Assembly (NCBI GenBank): GCA_014338405.1 | Contig: JTDE01000134.1 | Span: forward strand, 263,266 to 327,265 | Direction: 5' to 3' | Source: Paragonimus skrjabini miyazakii | Taxonomy: Eukaryota; Platyhelminthes; Trematoda; Plagiorchiida; Troglotrematidae | Length of the DNA: 64,000 bases | Shown: positions 47,150 through 60,200 of the stretch, in pieces | Layout: every line of letters begins with the position of its first letter | Position numbering within the stretch: position 1 is the first letter of the stretch | The notes under the pieces: generated by a model | What the model saw: only the letters and a program-made list of their open reading frames with translations | Told to the model about the DNA's origin: nothing | The model's database searches: none | Program-made: the position numbers and the translations under genes

Positions 47150-48126
47150 GTACGTTTTATTGGTAGCCGTTTTGGTTAATCCTTCCCAAAAAGTCGTTTT
47201 ACAGTTTCACTCCAGATGATCACATCTTTGCACGATCTTTGTGCAATTTCCTTTGTTCATACTGTTTACCAATGGCTGGCGTGTCGAGTATTTCCAACTT
47301 GGCCAACTTAGATACAAAGAATTTCAAGCTCGTGCAAAAGTTGTTTGCTGTAAGGTCATTGCTACGGTAGTTAGCTGGTTCCTGTAGCATATATGTGTGC
47401 AGTATCTGTATACATTAATTATGTAGCACACAGTTCTACGAGGATAAGTACAAGAACCAATATTATTAGTATAAGGGGACCTACTTGGTGGCACTTGTTT
47501 GTCCGTGTATAGTTTTTATGTACTTGTGCAGAAGAAAGAGATCAAGAAGTCAGATAATTCCTGTCATTCTGTTGTATATCAGCAACAGATGCCAGTTGAA
47601 TGACCGTTCCTGACTGAGTTTCATTTTACCACATTAGGAGCGGTAACAATCAGTTTATCCATCCACTGCTAACATAACTGCGTCAAGCAAACGCCAAATA
47701 TCTAAATACAGACACCTCTGTTATCAAGGCTTTGTTGAGGTGGCTATGAGGAAAAACTTCCGTAGATATCTTCGGCTAGATGGTAGGTTTATTGTCTGCC
47801 TCGATTAGGGTGTTGTGGATACATTCCAGAGTGAGTCCATCTTACCCGAACACTTATATGAGTTTACTGATATCAAAGAAGATAGGCTGAGTTGAGTGGA
47901 TCAATCTAAGTTTGTGATTATTCAAATGTTGATATTCATGAAGTTTACGTGGACCTGAAATATTGGATCAAACCCGACGAGCATGTGCGTTATGATCTTT
48001 TGGGATACTTGCAAATATGCTTATTTTAAGTAATATACATCTTTGAATGTGAACTCTCAAACTTTCCTCAAACATACCAAAACTTACCGGTTAATACTTA
48101 ATAGACTACCGTAGTTTTTTCCTCAG

Positions 48127-48272
48127 AAAACGCAATTGCTGCCAAATTTCCTGTAACAGTTCCAAAAAGTCTCTTAATTGTGTTTAGGGCGAGCCCTGTT
48201 TCAAACCTTCAGATAATTAATTATCAGCATGAAGCTACGTCCAGTCAATTGGTTAATCGCAATCAACCTTGA
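48127..48272 (+). CDS. Candidate exon with strong acceptor, end unclear
   Basis: The acceptor cgtagttttttcctcag is among the best in the window. Phase 1 is open for 47 codons, beginning NAIAAKFPVTVPKSLLIVF, to a stop at 48270. Only weak phase-1 donors lie inside (48169, 48243), so it may be a terminal exon. Another frame from 48229 (MKLRPVNWLIAINLDEQQ) overlaps its end. Confidence 0.35.
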
Positions 48273-48462
48273 CGAGCAACAATTCAGTGACCACGTGAAA
48301 AAGATCCATGACCTTCTGAGCATTTCGATTACAGTTCAGGAGTATATATCGCATCGGTTTTCTGGTGTATTGTTTAGTGTATTTCATCATCAGATTTACG
48401 TATTTCAGATTATTAGTGAACTTTCTGCTTTAGATTCATTCAGACTATTTCCAATACATTGA

Positions 48463-50863
48463 ATTCAAACTGTTTAGTGCGAAGTTTAGAAACATACGCT
48501 TGTTTTGCTTCACACTATTCTCACGTTATGGAAGAAAACAATTCTTAAAACAACAAACGAAGAATTAATGTTTTTCTCAGAACATTCGTCTAACTTTCCC
48601 TTATAACTGTCGTGTATGCTATCTAAGTTTAGCAACTTCTCAACGTAATCATGCCACAGTCTGTGTGGAAATTCTTATGATTTCTTCTAGGTTCAGTTAC
48701 ACATCTTCACAACATGGTTATTTTTTAGTGTATCGAAAACTTAAAGTAGACTAATGATGGTTAGTAAATGTTTACATGGGTCTTTTAAATGACCTTGTGG
48801 TTAGAGGTGAAATAGGTAGGCACATAACAATGTATGAGGTTAGTCGATTGTTATAATAACGCGGACACATATTTCCGGCAGATTTGACGATTTTGGATGC
48901 CTTAAGATATTCGCTTATTGGCAAACCAGTTCCGTTTCTCAGTTCTATTATTTTTGGACCATTTATAAAACAATTACTTCTACTATGCACAGGCGTATTC
49001 GAATTTATCTGTCAGTTACTTTTCGTCAATTCCCTCAAAACTGATGAAAGTCACCTTGATAACGACTTTGGCACAGTTTAATCTAAAACCGGTAGATCGT
49101 TTCTAATTTTGGTAATGCGTTTCGCCTTCGCATAATTCTTATCGCGATAGAGGCGAAACGTGGTCCATTTAATTTATATTATGTTTAAAAAACAGCCTGC
49201 ACTGTCTGTCAACCTCCACGGAAGAAATGTGTATGTTGTTCAGCATAACAACTGGAAACAGACCAGTACAACGAAACGTTGAATGACAAGGACTACACAT
49301 GTATGCTAGTTAAAAGATGCATCTGTACATGATTTTCAGCTCAAATTGCATTCTGTCTCAGTATGGACAATAAATGTATACCATAAATGTGACTGTACGA
49401 TGGAGTATGTACTATTAAACATGGTATTGTTGCACAAACTAAACCGAACAAAAACAGCAGACATCGCATCAAGAATGCTATCCCTGTCAATTCCACCAGT
49501 GACCTAACACATGCGCCCAAAAACAGTGTCGCAGAGTGATTACTGTCAGTTATTACACAGAGCGGACACGAATGAAACACTTCTTCAACTGAACATCATA
49601 CTGGTGTAATCAACTGACCATACTTTGCCTTCACAAAAGATACAAGTGACAAAGGAAATGTCGGATTTGACGACCTATTTAAAACCATCGTTTAATTGGG
49701 TTTTGTAATCTATCTAGTCAGCCCTTACTACTAAAGTTTATCTGTAAAGTTGGCGCATTCAATTCCGCTCAATGTGGCTCCTGGAGATGTTGCACTTTTT
49801 AAATAGTACATAGCTGTCATGTCCCAGTCCTATTCTGTATAGTTCTCCAAGTTTTTTGTTTTATAACTGTGACACCTTGAAAACCGGAATATCTCAAAGT
49901 ATTTTCACGCTCATTAGTAACACTCGCCACATTTTTCATGTTCGCGTGAACGTACAATGTAAAACTTGATTTACGGTACAAATGTTGGTCGAAAACTGAA
50001 GTGGCCCAGCTTGGCTGAACTTTATAAGCGCTTGTTCATCAGTAGTTTTTCGATGTTGCTTTGAGTTGAAAAACAACTGGGTATTTTGCACTGAGATCTA
50101 TCTGATCTAGACCGTTTGGATATCGTGACCAATAAGCATAAAGTTAGTTCGCCGTTTATTTAAGCTCACTTGTGTATCGGAAGGTCGAGCAATGAGTAAA
50201 CAACTTTCCAGGTTTCTTTGTCTAAACGTTTTGTTAAATTGTGATTTTGTCGATGTGGTGATGAAAAAAATTAGATGTTAAACTAATAATTTTCATGTAG
50301 GATTTTGCATGAGATTTAGATTTTCATAAAATTTCATAGTTGATTCACTTTCCGGAAATTTCGTATAGTTTACTTTCACGCTGAAATGAATATACTCAAC
50401 GTTTCATTCGAGGTTATTCAAACGTTTGTTGTAACAAACAAAAGACCGCCGAAATAAGTTTGATTTTTGTGGCCAACATATGTAACAAGCGTATAAGAAA
50501 ACGAATGACGAACTCGCCTAAATGACCTTCCTAGTGATCTGTGAAACAAACAAGATTTACGTCAAGGGTAAAGAATACCTTTGCAAACAGTTTATTATAA
50601 CTAACAAAAAATTCATTTTCCCTCCTAAAACAATAAAAAATTCGATTCCATCGATCAGTCCTGAAATTTTCTAGTGTTTTCAATGAATAGAAAGAGAACC
50701 TGACTGAATGTTGTGTGTTCACTAATTTGAATCGCAATGCATTATATTCTTTGAGAATTTTATGACAAATTAACAAAAGCCAAGTGGATGGAGTTTAATT
50801 GTTGATATACTTAGAAGCTACTACCGTAAATGTATGCAAACGACGAAACAACTTTTTTCATAG
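48463..50863. other. Intron sequence with one small hairpin
   Basis: Nothing coding was recognised. At 49118-49160 cgtttcgcc pairs with ggcgaaacg across 25 nt. The ggcgaaacg ending is reminiscent of hammerhead-type tails of Penelope-like elements, but no core is visible. Confidence 0.3.
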
Positions 50864-50899
50864 GTTTTGGCATTGAACAAATTACGCAAATTCTTCAAC
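50864..50899 (+). CDS. Candidate phase-1 exon (36 nt)
   Basis: The acceptor acttttttcatag is good. The reading FGIEQITQILQ in phase 1 ends at a weak donor caac|gtattc. The frame stops five codons later. Confidence 0.35.
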
Positions 50900-51199
50900 G
50901 TATTCGAAAACGCTGACGATAGCAAAAATGTTTTACAATCTTTACGATTGAAACGTTATTTTCAAACAAGCTACCAACCGAATTAAAATTTTTAACCATG
51001 ATTTAAATTCCACTTGTACTAAACACACCGTGACATACAGTCTTCTATCATAAACTGATGATTCTGTGTTCCTCATGTGTATTCAACCACATGTGATGAA
51101 CACTTGTATGCAGAGAGAACTCGGTAGGTATTTTTGCTAACTTGACTAGGTGATGAACACAGCTTAGAAGTAAACGAGAGTTGTCCACTTCTGCTTCAG

Positions 51200-51250
51200 T
51201 CTACCTGGATATGTTACAATCAAGCGATGATCGCATCAGAAGAGATGAAG
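51200..51250 (+). CDS. Putative phase-1 exon E19 (51 nt)
   Basis: The acceptor is ccacttctgcttcag and the donor gaag|gtttgt (fair). It reads YLDMLQSSDDRIRRDE in phase 1. A second overlapping frame from 51144 is also open, but its phase does not fit. Confidence 0.55.
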
Positions 51251-54200
51251 GTTTGTCGACAAATTTTAATCACATGCTCAGTTGTGTTGATTTGACTTAT
51301 GTGTCGTGGCGTACGAACGGTTGTAAGTTTATCTCGTGGCCACACAGTCTAGTACAACATTGTAGGACCAATAAATATTTTGCAGTTACTTATGTTATAG
51401 TACGTCACACAGCGCCCAGATTGTGTGAACATAAATTGTTGGGTACACATCAAGGCCGCCTGTGTGTCCCATTCCCGTATTAGGACTCGGACTGCGTTCT
51501 GATTGGTCACCACTTCCACGACTAACGACTCACTCGTTCACGTACTTAAGAGTTACGTTACTGCTTGTAAATACCAGAATATAGTATATACTTCTACTGA
51601 GTAACGTGTTCTCTCTACTGTTATTACAGTCTGTAGGGTTTACTGTTAATTGCATAAGTATACGAATAAATCGAATGATATCACTACATGTCAGGTGACA
51701 CAGAAATGTTTTCCGGCGCTTGCAACTGCTATAAACGAAGGAATGTTCTAGTGAAGAAAACCGTTGAAACTGCTAGTACAGAATCAACCGAATCAACCCT
51801 GAAGTGTGTGCCATTCTTGACCATTGTAACACACCAGCATGCAATTAACCAGCCAAGCGTAGTTTGATGTATGGAGAAGACACAAGTGTCTTTCAACCAG
51901 GAATCTTGTACACGTCCAGGTTTTAGGTGCTGCGTTAAAGGAGCCAATGACGAACGGATGAAGTCATTAAATATATTGGCTAACCTGTACAAAACGACTC
52001 AACCTTGTAGAAAAGACAGTAGGATTTATCGTGCATGTGTGGCTATCATAAGGAAATCTATAAGGGGTCAAATTTTAGGGGTTGCAAAATGGGGTATACG
52101 TGGTCAAAATATAAAGGCACTTGGACATTCTTCGCTTAATCGTTTTGTCCTGTCTGGTGTTTGCCCAACCCCAGGCTGTTGCACCAGAACAACTGAACTC
52201 AGATTATGATCACCTAATTACAAATACCGGGATTTAACCCGGCTAAGCTCCGTTGATTTGGTTTCTGTGCACACAGTAATCGTACCACGAATTTCATTTA
52301 ACTTAGTCTTGCGGCAATTACCAGATTCTCCGAAGCGAAGCGTAAGGCACCGGTTGATGCCAAAGGTCCCTTTTAACAAACTATCGCATCAAACAACATT
52401 CACTTATACACTGTGATTTGTTAGTCTATTCAGTAATGAAATTAGAAGACATTCACCCATCATTCAACGGTGAATTGCTTCACTTGGTTATTTATTTTCA
52501 ACCATTTATGCTAAGCTTAGCAAGTTCGAAAAATGTGAAACTTCGATTTTTAAACAAACGAACTTGAGGGTACGGGAGGTTCTCAAACCCTTAAGGATGT
52601 TGAAGCGTAATGCTTGTCGCTTCTAAACATAGGTGACTGCACAGATATTTTTTAAATTAACCATGTTTGCAAAACTCTGTGTTATACTAATATGAAAATT
52701 ATAAGTGTTCCAAGAAATATATTCTGTGCTGAGATTTAATAGTATCTCAAATCAAGTATGGAGTAAATTGAATAAACCTCTCTTGAATCACTCCACAAGG
52801 ACAGGTCAAAACGTTACATTAATCTTCTGAAGTAAATCGGAGGAATTACATACTCCTAGAAAGCTTGAAAAGAAAACAATAGCCGTCGTGATCACATGGT
52901 TTTATCACGGTCGGTTATACGACGGTTTCCACTGATTCATTAAATAGAAGTGATTCTCAATAGAAATCAGGATATTCCGGCATGCATCACGTTCAAATAG
53001 GTTGAAGCATGGATTGTGTAATTTAAAATTTCGAGCAGGGGAAACATACCTAAAGCGTGGTAGTAATCTTCACCTTGCGACAAATCTACAAAACCACCTA
53101 ATATTCCACAGATAAATCTGCAACGTCAAGCCTTAAAATAATCCATCTAACTAATACCGCAGTTTATCAGCTCATTAAATATTTTGTAAGCTCTTCTATT
53201 GTTTATGACACCATAAAGTCAGTAATTTCATGGCAACGCCATATCATGAGCTTTCATAGATACAGAATACGATGACAATTTTGAAACAATTCATGTACAA
53301 TGTTTGAGTCACATGGAATCTAACGTACTACAAGTGGACGCCAATAACATGTAGACGGACTCTGAATGAGAGACAGTCGTGTGTTCCATCACCTACCCAA
53401 ACAAACGAGATGGCCTGTTGGATGTGTCTTCTTAAATCAGTATTGAGTTTTATTGTGAGTTCAGACCGACGCCACATGTCGTGCGATATCAGTATTCCGC
53501 TTTTTGTGATAGTGGGCACACTGGTGAATGAGTTTTAAAATTTGGAGCTACCATTTTCGGTTGCAACTTTGAGTACAGAAAACAAAAGATTGGTAGTACA
53601 CACCTTATACTCGAGCAGAAATTGCCGTACAGTTACAAAAAGGTAAATGTTCAAAGCCAATTTGGTTGATACGACGGCAACATCAACATCACGGGCAGTT
53701 GTTTTTGTATGCATAAAGTGGGGGTAGCGGTATTTGATTGCAACCGCCCTGGTATTTCGCAACGAAAGTTTATTTCGATTCGAGAACAGAACACGAAGTG
53801 ACTTTGATGAGTCAATCACATCGTCGGCCGACTAACCGAGGACATAGGGATTAGAAACATTCTGTGACAACGAAGGTACAGAAGACAACCAAACTTAAAC
53901 ATTGTGTAAGTAATCGACACATGTTGCCCTTTGGTGACAGTTGTAAAACAGTTAAAATTTTGGAACTGTGTGTTACCGGTTACCTACACACTGCCGATGT
54001 CGAATTTTCTTACAAATCCTTTTGGATAACAATTGTCTAATAAGGTCCGCTCTGTCTGACGTCGTTCACCATCCAAGATGTCGCTAATTCAAAATCGCCT
54101 TATCTGGTCAGACAGTGTGAGCATCAAGCCTCTTTTGCATTCTTCTGGAACAAAGCTGTCAAATCGTAGATGTTGGCATCGTTCCACTTATTCTTTCGAT

Positions 54201-54307
54201 ATGTCACACGTACTTTTTCGAATAAGCAGTTCATTTGTCCTGGCAACTGGGTTGTCTAAGTCATACCATTCTTGAGTGAAAGTTTAATGTCAGTGTGTTT
54301 TCAATAG
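51251..54307. other. Intron sequence, no assigned element
   Basis: The longest frame (51871-52209, +) shows no domain and overlaps one on the other strand. A strong polypyrimidine acceptor near 51629 leads to no usable exon. An ATG-led stretch MSLIQNRLIWSD at 54078 ends at a possible phase-1 donor (54115) but is unsupported. Confidence 0.3.
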
Positions 54308-54349
54308 GGAGTCAAAATGTCCAATTTGTCAGCCGTTTGCTTCCCCCTA
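54308..54349 (+). CDS. Candidate phase-1 exon (42 nt)
   Basis: After the acceptor gtgttttcaatag, phase 1 reads SQNVQFVSRLLPP to a weak donor ccta|gtttgg. The frame remains open for 20 more codons. Confidence 0.3.
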
Positions 54350-54492
54350 GTTTGGTCACAAATTTATCAGTTAACTTCGGACCAGACGGACAGCCGGTCA
54401 CAATATCATCACGCTGATGATAGACCTTGCCTTAAAACTTGAAATTGACTTCAGATGTATGTAGCAAAACTAGACGTTCCAAGTCGTTTTCC

Positions 54493-54660
54493 GGGATCGG
54501 CCGGAGCTCTAGTCCCGGCAGTGACAAGAATATGCACTACTAGTGAGCTCGAATGAGAACGAAACTCAAGCCTAATGCTTCTTTTCGAAAGGGTCCGACT
54601 GGAAAGTCTATGGGAATGCGACAGTTGCGATCAGTTCTGTGTGATGTTCAGTCTACATGA
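54493..54660 (+). mobile_element. SINE-A copy 5, 5' truncated
   Basis: Begins within the tRNA-like part (B-box region gctctagtcccggcag) and continues through the usual tail to gatgttcag. Confidence 0.75.
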
Positions 54661-55213
54661 AAACCTATTATGTATATGGAATCAATGGTTTAATCCCGGA
54701 TATGGACACATTGTGATATAGAAAACAAAACTGTTGACAATACTTTGGTTGGGAAATGCTAATTTCACCGCACGGTGTAACCGTTTTGTGGTATGAAGTG
54801 TATCAGTATGACGGTGTATATCCTTTGGACATTTGGTGTAACAGCGGAACCACAAGCGTTTCAGTGCAAATCACTCGTGATGGGTGCTATTTGCCGATGT
54901 TCTCTAGCTTTGGTCACAATACGGGCTAATTATAACTGGACGCCGTTAATCGTGTGTGTGTGAAAATACATTTGGTCGTCTGTTTGGACGGTTGTATATA
55001 TACATATATTTATTTACATTATATATGTAGTTTACTTTGAAGTTTTTGTGAGTAGCCTTCATTTCGTCTATACCACTTTCGTTGACAAGTTCACACACAT
55101 TACACCTCAAAATGTTGTACTACTTACTAATAGACCAATGTCTAAAAAATTGTCAGTACCCGCATATTCTGTGTTAAGTTTTGCTAATTATATTTCTGAA
55201 TTAATTGTTTAAG

Positions 55214-55285
55214 ATTATGAAGATATTCAGTCGGATGAAAATTATGACTGTAGTTTGGATGACGTTATTGAGGAGTTCGAGAGAA
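55214..55285 (+). CDS. Putative phase-1 exon E20 (72 nt)
   Basis: The acceptor is ttaattgtttaag and the donor agaa|gtgagt. It reads YEDIQSDENYD and ends SLDDVIEEFER, strongly acidic, unlike the other exons. Clean splice sites. Confidence 0.65.
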
Positions 55286-55769
55286 GTGAGTGAAAAATAT
55301 TGTATAAGGTCTAAATTGACTAACAAATAAGCCAGATTACATTTTATTCTGTCGTTGTAGTCAATCTTGACAAATTGCTAAATTATGACACAACTGTGCA
55401 GTAACTGAGATCAGGTAATTTTCGAATTACTGGTTAGTGTGAGGTGAAAATTTAAATCAGAACTATAGATAAGAAGTTGTCCTTGGTTTCTTTCGTTTTT
55501 TGTCCAGATTAATGAGTCTATACAAATTTCAGTCGTGAACTAGATTTGCCTGTGCGCATACGCAGAATTATCGATCACACGGGTGTTTCATCGAAAACGT
55601 TTATTTAGTGAGATATCCTACCAGTTCATTCTTTGTTTCTGCTATCAGATCCTAGAGTACTAAGAGCAATAATTTATTCGTTGAGCAGGTTTTCACATAC
55701 GTTTATAAAAATCATAATTCCTAGTAAAATTTACTTGATTACCAAGCCTTGAATATTCACCGGTTGTAG

Positions 55770-55856
55770 AGAACAACATTGTTCGCGTTTGGAAAAGACT
55801 TATGTACAGACGGATACACAAGAAGAAAAGGTGTACTCGCTTATTTCACGATTGTA
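55770..55856 (+). CDS. Candidate phase-1 exon (87 nt) or terminal exon
   Basis: After the acceptor caccggttgtag, phase 1 reads NNIVRVWKRLMYRRIHKKKR, very basic. A phase-1 donor tgta|gtgata at 55857 would make it symmetric. Unspliced, the frame runs to a stop at 55999, so it could be an alternative C-terminus. An AATAAA lies at 56313. Confidence 0.35.
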
Positions 55857-56483
55857 GTGATATTGGGGATGTAAAACCAGATAATGCTAGTGGACGATAC
55901 TCATTCTGTATAAACTACAGTACCTTGCCAATTATCCACAACAGTGATTGCCTTATTATCGGTATCCGACGAGGTTTTCCAAATTTATTTGGTGATTGAA
56001 CCATTCTTAATACTAGAATCCTAGCAGTGAGACATTTTTTCACGCAGGAGCTGAACTGCTATTCAGTTCAGCGCACGTTTGCATTCAGGAAGCAACAACA
56101 TCTCAGTAAAGTATGGTGCCTCTTCTGCATTATTTATTGATGCATCTTGATAAATAGACTGAGTTGGAATGGAGTTCCAGCTATGAATCGACCAATATCA
56201 TTCCCATTGGAATGAATCACGTATATAGGCTGTTTATCATAAACTCATCGCGTAACAAGGCACATACATCAATGGTAGTGGACATGACCGGTCGAATCGT
56301 GTAATACTTTTGAATAAAACAACGTTAACAGGTACTCATTTTCAGTTTAGGTTTGTCAAATTACAAAGCCACAAACATAAGCATGTAACGTTTCAAAAAT
56401 TCGACGATTAGAAATGGAGTTATTAACTATTTGGAATAATTTATCTACTTATTCTTAAACACAGCCTACTTTTTGTAATTCAG

Positions 56484-56546
56484 CTGTACAGATTATCCCG
56501 TCCGAAATGATAACCACAATTTTTATGGTACAAAACAATACGTTTG
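56484..56546 (+). CDS. Putative phase-1 exon E21 (63 nt)
   Basis: The acceptor is ctactttttgtaattcag and the donor tttg|gtaagt, both strong. It reads VQIIPSEMITTIFMVQNNTF in phase 1, with an N-X-T site. Confidence 0.65.
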
Positions 56547-57504
56547 GTAAGTTGGGGAGCTGAAAATTGTTTTCAAACTGTTCTTCTATGTATTATGTTA
56601 TCAGTGGAATGGCCCAGTCCACATTCTTATTTATGTAAAATTGAACTTACATGTGTTTGAACAAACAGACTCAGCAAGGATATGTTGACAACCAGTGATA
56701 TCATCCACAATTGCTAATCCATTCATAATTTACTAAATGCATAACATATAAAGTAATAGAATACATTAGAAAGTGATGGATTGATGGAACAATGTATGGT
56801 CTTGAGTAGTACAGATATTAGAGCCTCCTCCTGAAGGAGGTAATCACGAATCACTCGTTTGTTTAGATAACGAACATCAGAGTCGATTCGCGTAGTAAAC
56901 GTACGCTAATGAATAAAGCATTTTGAGTAATTAACAGCACCTTTGCTACTTGGATAACAGTTTCTTTAAAGAAAAGTGTAAAATATTTAGTTCATTTTAT
57001 GAAAATGGTCGAAGACGCAGTCAATCCGCCCTCGGAATGATCTGTTTACAGAGCCTGTTCTGCCACAATCAACGCCAACGTTTTGTGTGAACGATTCTTA
57101 ATGTTTTGCTGACTGCCTTGAACCGGTTGATTAACGCAGTTGGCACCTACTTCAGTAAAGTTTGAGCCGATATAGTTTGCAATACAACGGTGGTAATGCA
57201 CACTTCATCGTTTATTCGAAAAAAGCCAAATAAATTAACTCTTGCAATGCAAACACTTCATGAGAGCGCACTATTTATCCCCGTTTTATTGCGGCATATA
57301 AATAGCCAGGAAATAAACCAAAATAATATCCAATTATGGCTTTTAACGCCTATATTTGTGTTTGTGTATTAATGAGATTGAAGGATTGGTAGAGTAAGTG
57401 AATTTCGGGCCTAGACAGATCGGAGCGAATTCACCAAAACCTATCCCTCTGTAGATGCAACATGTTAGATCCCGACTGTGGGGTTTTCACTGGGTGTGAT
57501 CAAG

Positions 57505-57785
57505 AGCGATCGGGTTACCTGAACAATACTCATACACGATGTGGCTGGGCGCTTGTATACGAGAACGGTGTCATAACTGCTGCAGTGTGAAGGTCGCTGT
57601 GGTCAAAAGTTTGATCAGAGAAAGCGTGAATCCGAACTCACATTTCGATTGTGACAATGGAGTGGCGCTACTGCTGAGTTTTAGCCGGGGAGTTAAGTTC
57701 TTCCTCAATAATTCGTTTTACAGAAAGATGGTTAGAACATCTGCATGCGAGCAAAAGTTACGATCAATTGTGATTGAGATTGAAG
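57505..57785 (+). mobile_element. SINE-A copy 6, very decayed
   Basis: Only the atcgggttacctga block (57509-57523) and a tail-like gatcaattgtga block near 57762 are recognisable. Confidence 0.35.
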
Positions 57786-58569
57786 CTTTGTAACCCAATT
57801 CCCAGGGTGTTCATCAGTTCTACAATTAAACAGTTCTGGGGCTACTCGCAAGTAAAGTTTCGATATAACCGTTGTTGTGGCTGTATATTTCCCTCGAAAT
57901 CAACAACTAGACGCTCAATAATGGACTTGGAAATAGCAATAAATGCATCCTCATTTAGAAAAGCTTTCATTAAAAAACGTTGAAAAGATACGTTGAACAG
58001 AATAGGCAGACTGTTTGGATATTTACAACGGCTCACTTCAGATGAAAATTCTGTACAGTTCGTCCGCAACATCCATTTGGAACACTGAGTAAGCTGGTCT
58101 GAATAAAGACCAAAATAAATGAGACAATTGTCAAATGTTTTGGGCACTCTAGAAACTTCAATACCATTTGTTTAATGTACCATAGACTGGAACTTTCATT
58201 GAAGATGGTGTGTCTGCCGTCGATAGTTTGAACAGACAACACAACCTCCAATTCCAGATGTTCTTTTCGTTTATTGCACTGATCAGTCGCCATGAGATTT
58301 TTGTGTCCTCTCTATACAATTTTCACGACCCAGTTATCGCGAATATGCAGGTTTACTGATAACTACTATCGCATTAGCTAAAGCACACCGTTTATGTTCG
58401 TCAAATAACCGATACCAGGTTGATTGTCTGTTTGAGATGCAACAGTTTTTCAAAATTAGGTGAAACCGCTTCAGCTAGCTATAGCCAAACTAAAAATACT
58501 AGAATGAATTTTGTGGAATCATGACGGTTTGGTATCATGCATTATTTTACGTTCCCCTTTTATCCTCAG

Positions 58570-58632
58570 AATCCGCAAACAAAAAGAGCTATTTATTGGG
58601 TCTGATAAGTCTATCACATAATTACACCGTCT
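58570..58632 (+). CDS. Putative phase-1 exon E22 (63 nt)
   Basis: The acceptor is ttccccttttatcctcag and the donor gtct|gtaagc, both strong. It reads SANKKSYLLGLISLSHNYTV in phase 1, with an N-X-T site. It is the last exon in the window that I place with fair confidence. Confidence 0.65.
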
Positions 58633-59584
58633 GTAAGCACTAAAACCATTCCATTTTAATATGTTGTTGTTGATGTATTTCTTGCTACTACTTCAGTGAA
58701 CTGAGATTAATGGATTTGAATCCCACCACCGCCTAACATTATATCGAATAGCTGAAACAAATAAACAGTCACCCATATTTGAGCTAAGGGAGCAAAGTGG
58801 TGATATTGACATTTGATCTTTGCCAATGCTCTGACGTTAGCTTCATGGCACTCATTCAGTGAATGATACTCAGTTTAAAGACGCACTTTGTTGCGGATTT
58901 GTTTATAATCCACTCTGTAAATTCCCTCTTTCAGAAAAATGTAGATAACACGGAGAAGTCGTTTATTTAAAGCTGGGCAAATTTGGTGAATACTTACTGT
59001 TTAGGTAGACCGGAGTCACAGTTGTCCAGCCTGATCACCAGCTGAGTTACGTGAATTTGGATATACCACCACAAACCAGCGTTTGAAGTGCTGATCATAG
59101 ACACAATCTTGCGAGGGAAATGGTGAACACTTGTAAAGTGTGTCAGCCAGAAATCTCTCGACAATTATTATATCTGACAAGTGAAAGCTTTTCTAGATCG
59201 AAACCTACTGGCCATCCTATCCCTCACAAAAATACAATATCGATTGTGTTTCTGTTTCCATTTTGTTTTATCGTGATATAATACCATAAACTATCATATA
59301 TTTCATTATATATACAACCATATACACAAGCTGACGTATGCTATCGTAATATACTAATACCAACCATGAAACAACGGCTTTCACGCGAACGTTAGAATCC
59401 TCAGAGTAAACTTTGCACCAAAAAGTCACAAAGGTTATCGGCGAAAGGAACTAAATGGTGTCATAGATTCACCTTGAATACCAACGTAATACCGAATACT
59501 TTTTAAACACAGCTGATTGCACGTTCGGCTTTTAATAAAGAAGTTTACAACTAAACTGTTCAACATTTTTCCTGTTGGTTTTAG

Positions 59585-59629
59585 TGGTCTTGGCTCACGA
59601 TTGCATACAGACATGTGTGTTGAAGGACC
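59585..59629 (+). CDS. Candidate phase-1 exon (45 nt)
   Basis: The very good acceptor tttttcctgttggttttag is followed by VLAHDCIQTCVLKD in phase 1. The donor gacc|gtaacg is weak. The frame stays open for 18 more codons. Confidence 0.4.
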
Positions 59630-59939
59630 GTAACGGAATCACATGGTCAGACCAAGTAGGCCCCCAGAATAAGGCGATCGTTTGAGTAGTGCAGAAATTA
59701 GAGCTCACTGATAGTTCTCAGTTAGGCGTTACCGAAAAGTAGTATTTAATGGCAATGGAGTGACTGTTACTACGTTTGACCTCCTGTTATATTTGTCATC
59801 AAATCCTGAGACTAAACAATTACATTGGGCACAAACTGAGCGAAAACTGAAAGATGTTTGGTTCGTATAACATGCCGTCCAAGCATGAGATTATCCGAAT
59901 TTATAAAGAAACCATCCCTTGCAAGTGAGCATAGCTATC

Positions 59940-60200
59940 GGATTTCGGTTGGCCCCTTTCAAAACAGGGCGCTGTACACGAATTTCGTCCTTGTAGAAGG
60001 TCGTCGACGACCGTGTGAGCAACACTGTTGTATTGTGAAGGCGCATTCAGAGTTCTTGTTCCAGCCGTGCTAAGGATATGCACTACTGAGAAGCTTCATC
60101 GAAAGTGAAACTAGGATATAGTGATTCTTTTTGAAAGGAGCTGCCAGAAAAATCTATTAGGTTAGCACAAGTATGACCATTTGCGAGTGATCTTTAGGCT
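59940..60200 (+). mobile_element. SINE-A copy 7, decayed
   Basis: The plus-strand tRNA-like end and tail (60030-60200) are recognisable from ggatatgcactactga onward. A short opposite-strand tail piece at about 59943-59960 suggests another head-to-head pair. Confidence 0.55.

Noticed and set aside
51490..51720. LTR-like sequence considered
   Set aside because: No second LTR, primer-binding site or gag-pol frame was found nearby.
57842..58293. Two overlapping minus ORFs considered as a cullin-like pseudogene (KAFLNEDAFIAISKSIIERL)
   Set aside because: The resemblance covers only a short helix-like phrase. The parts before and after it do not fit the family.
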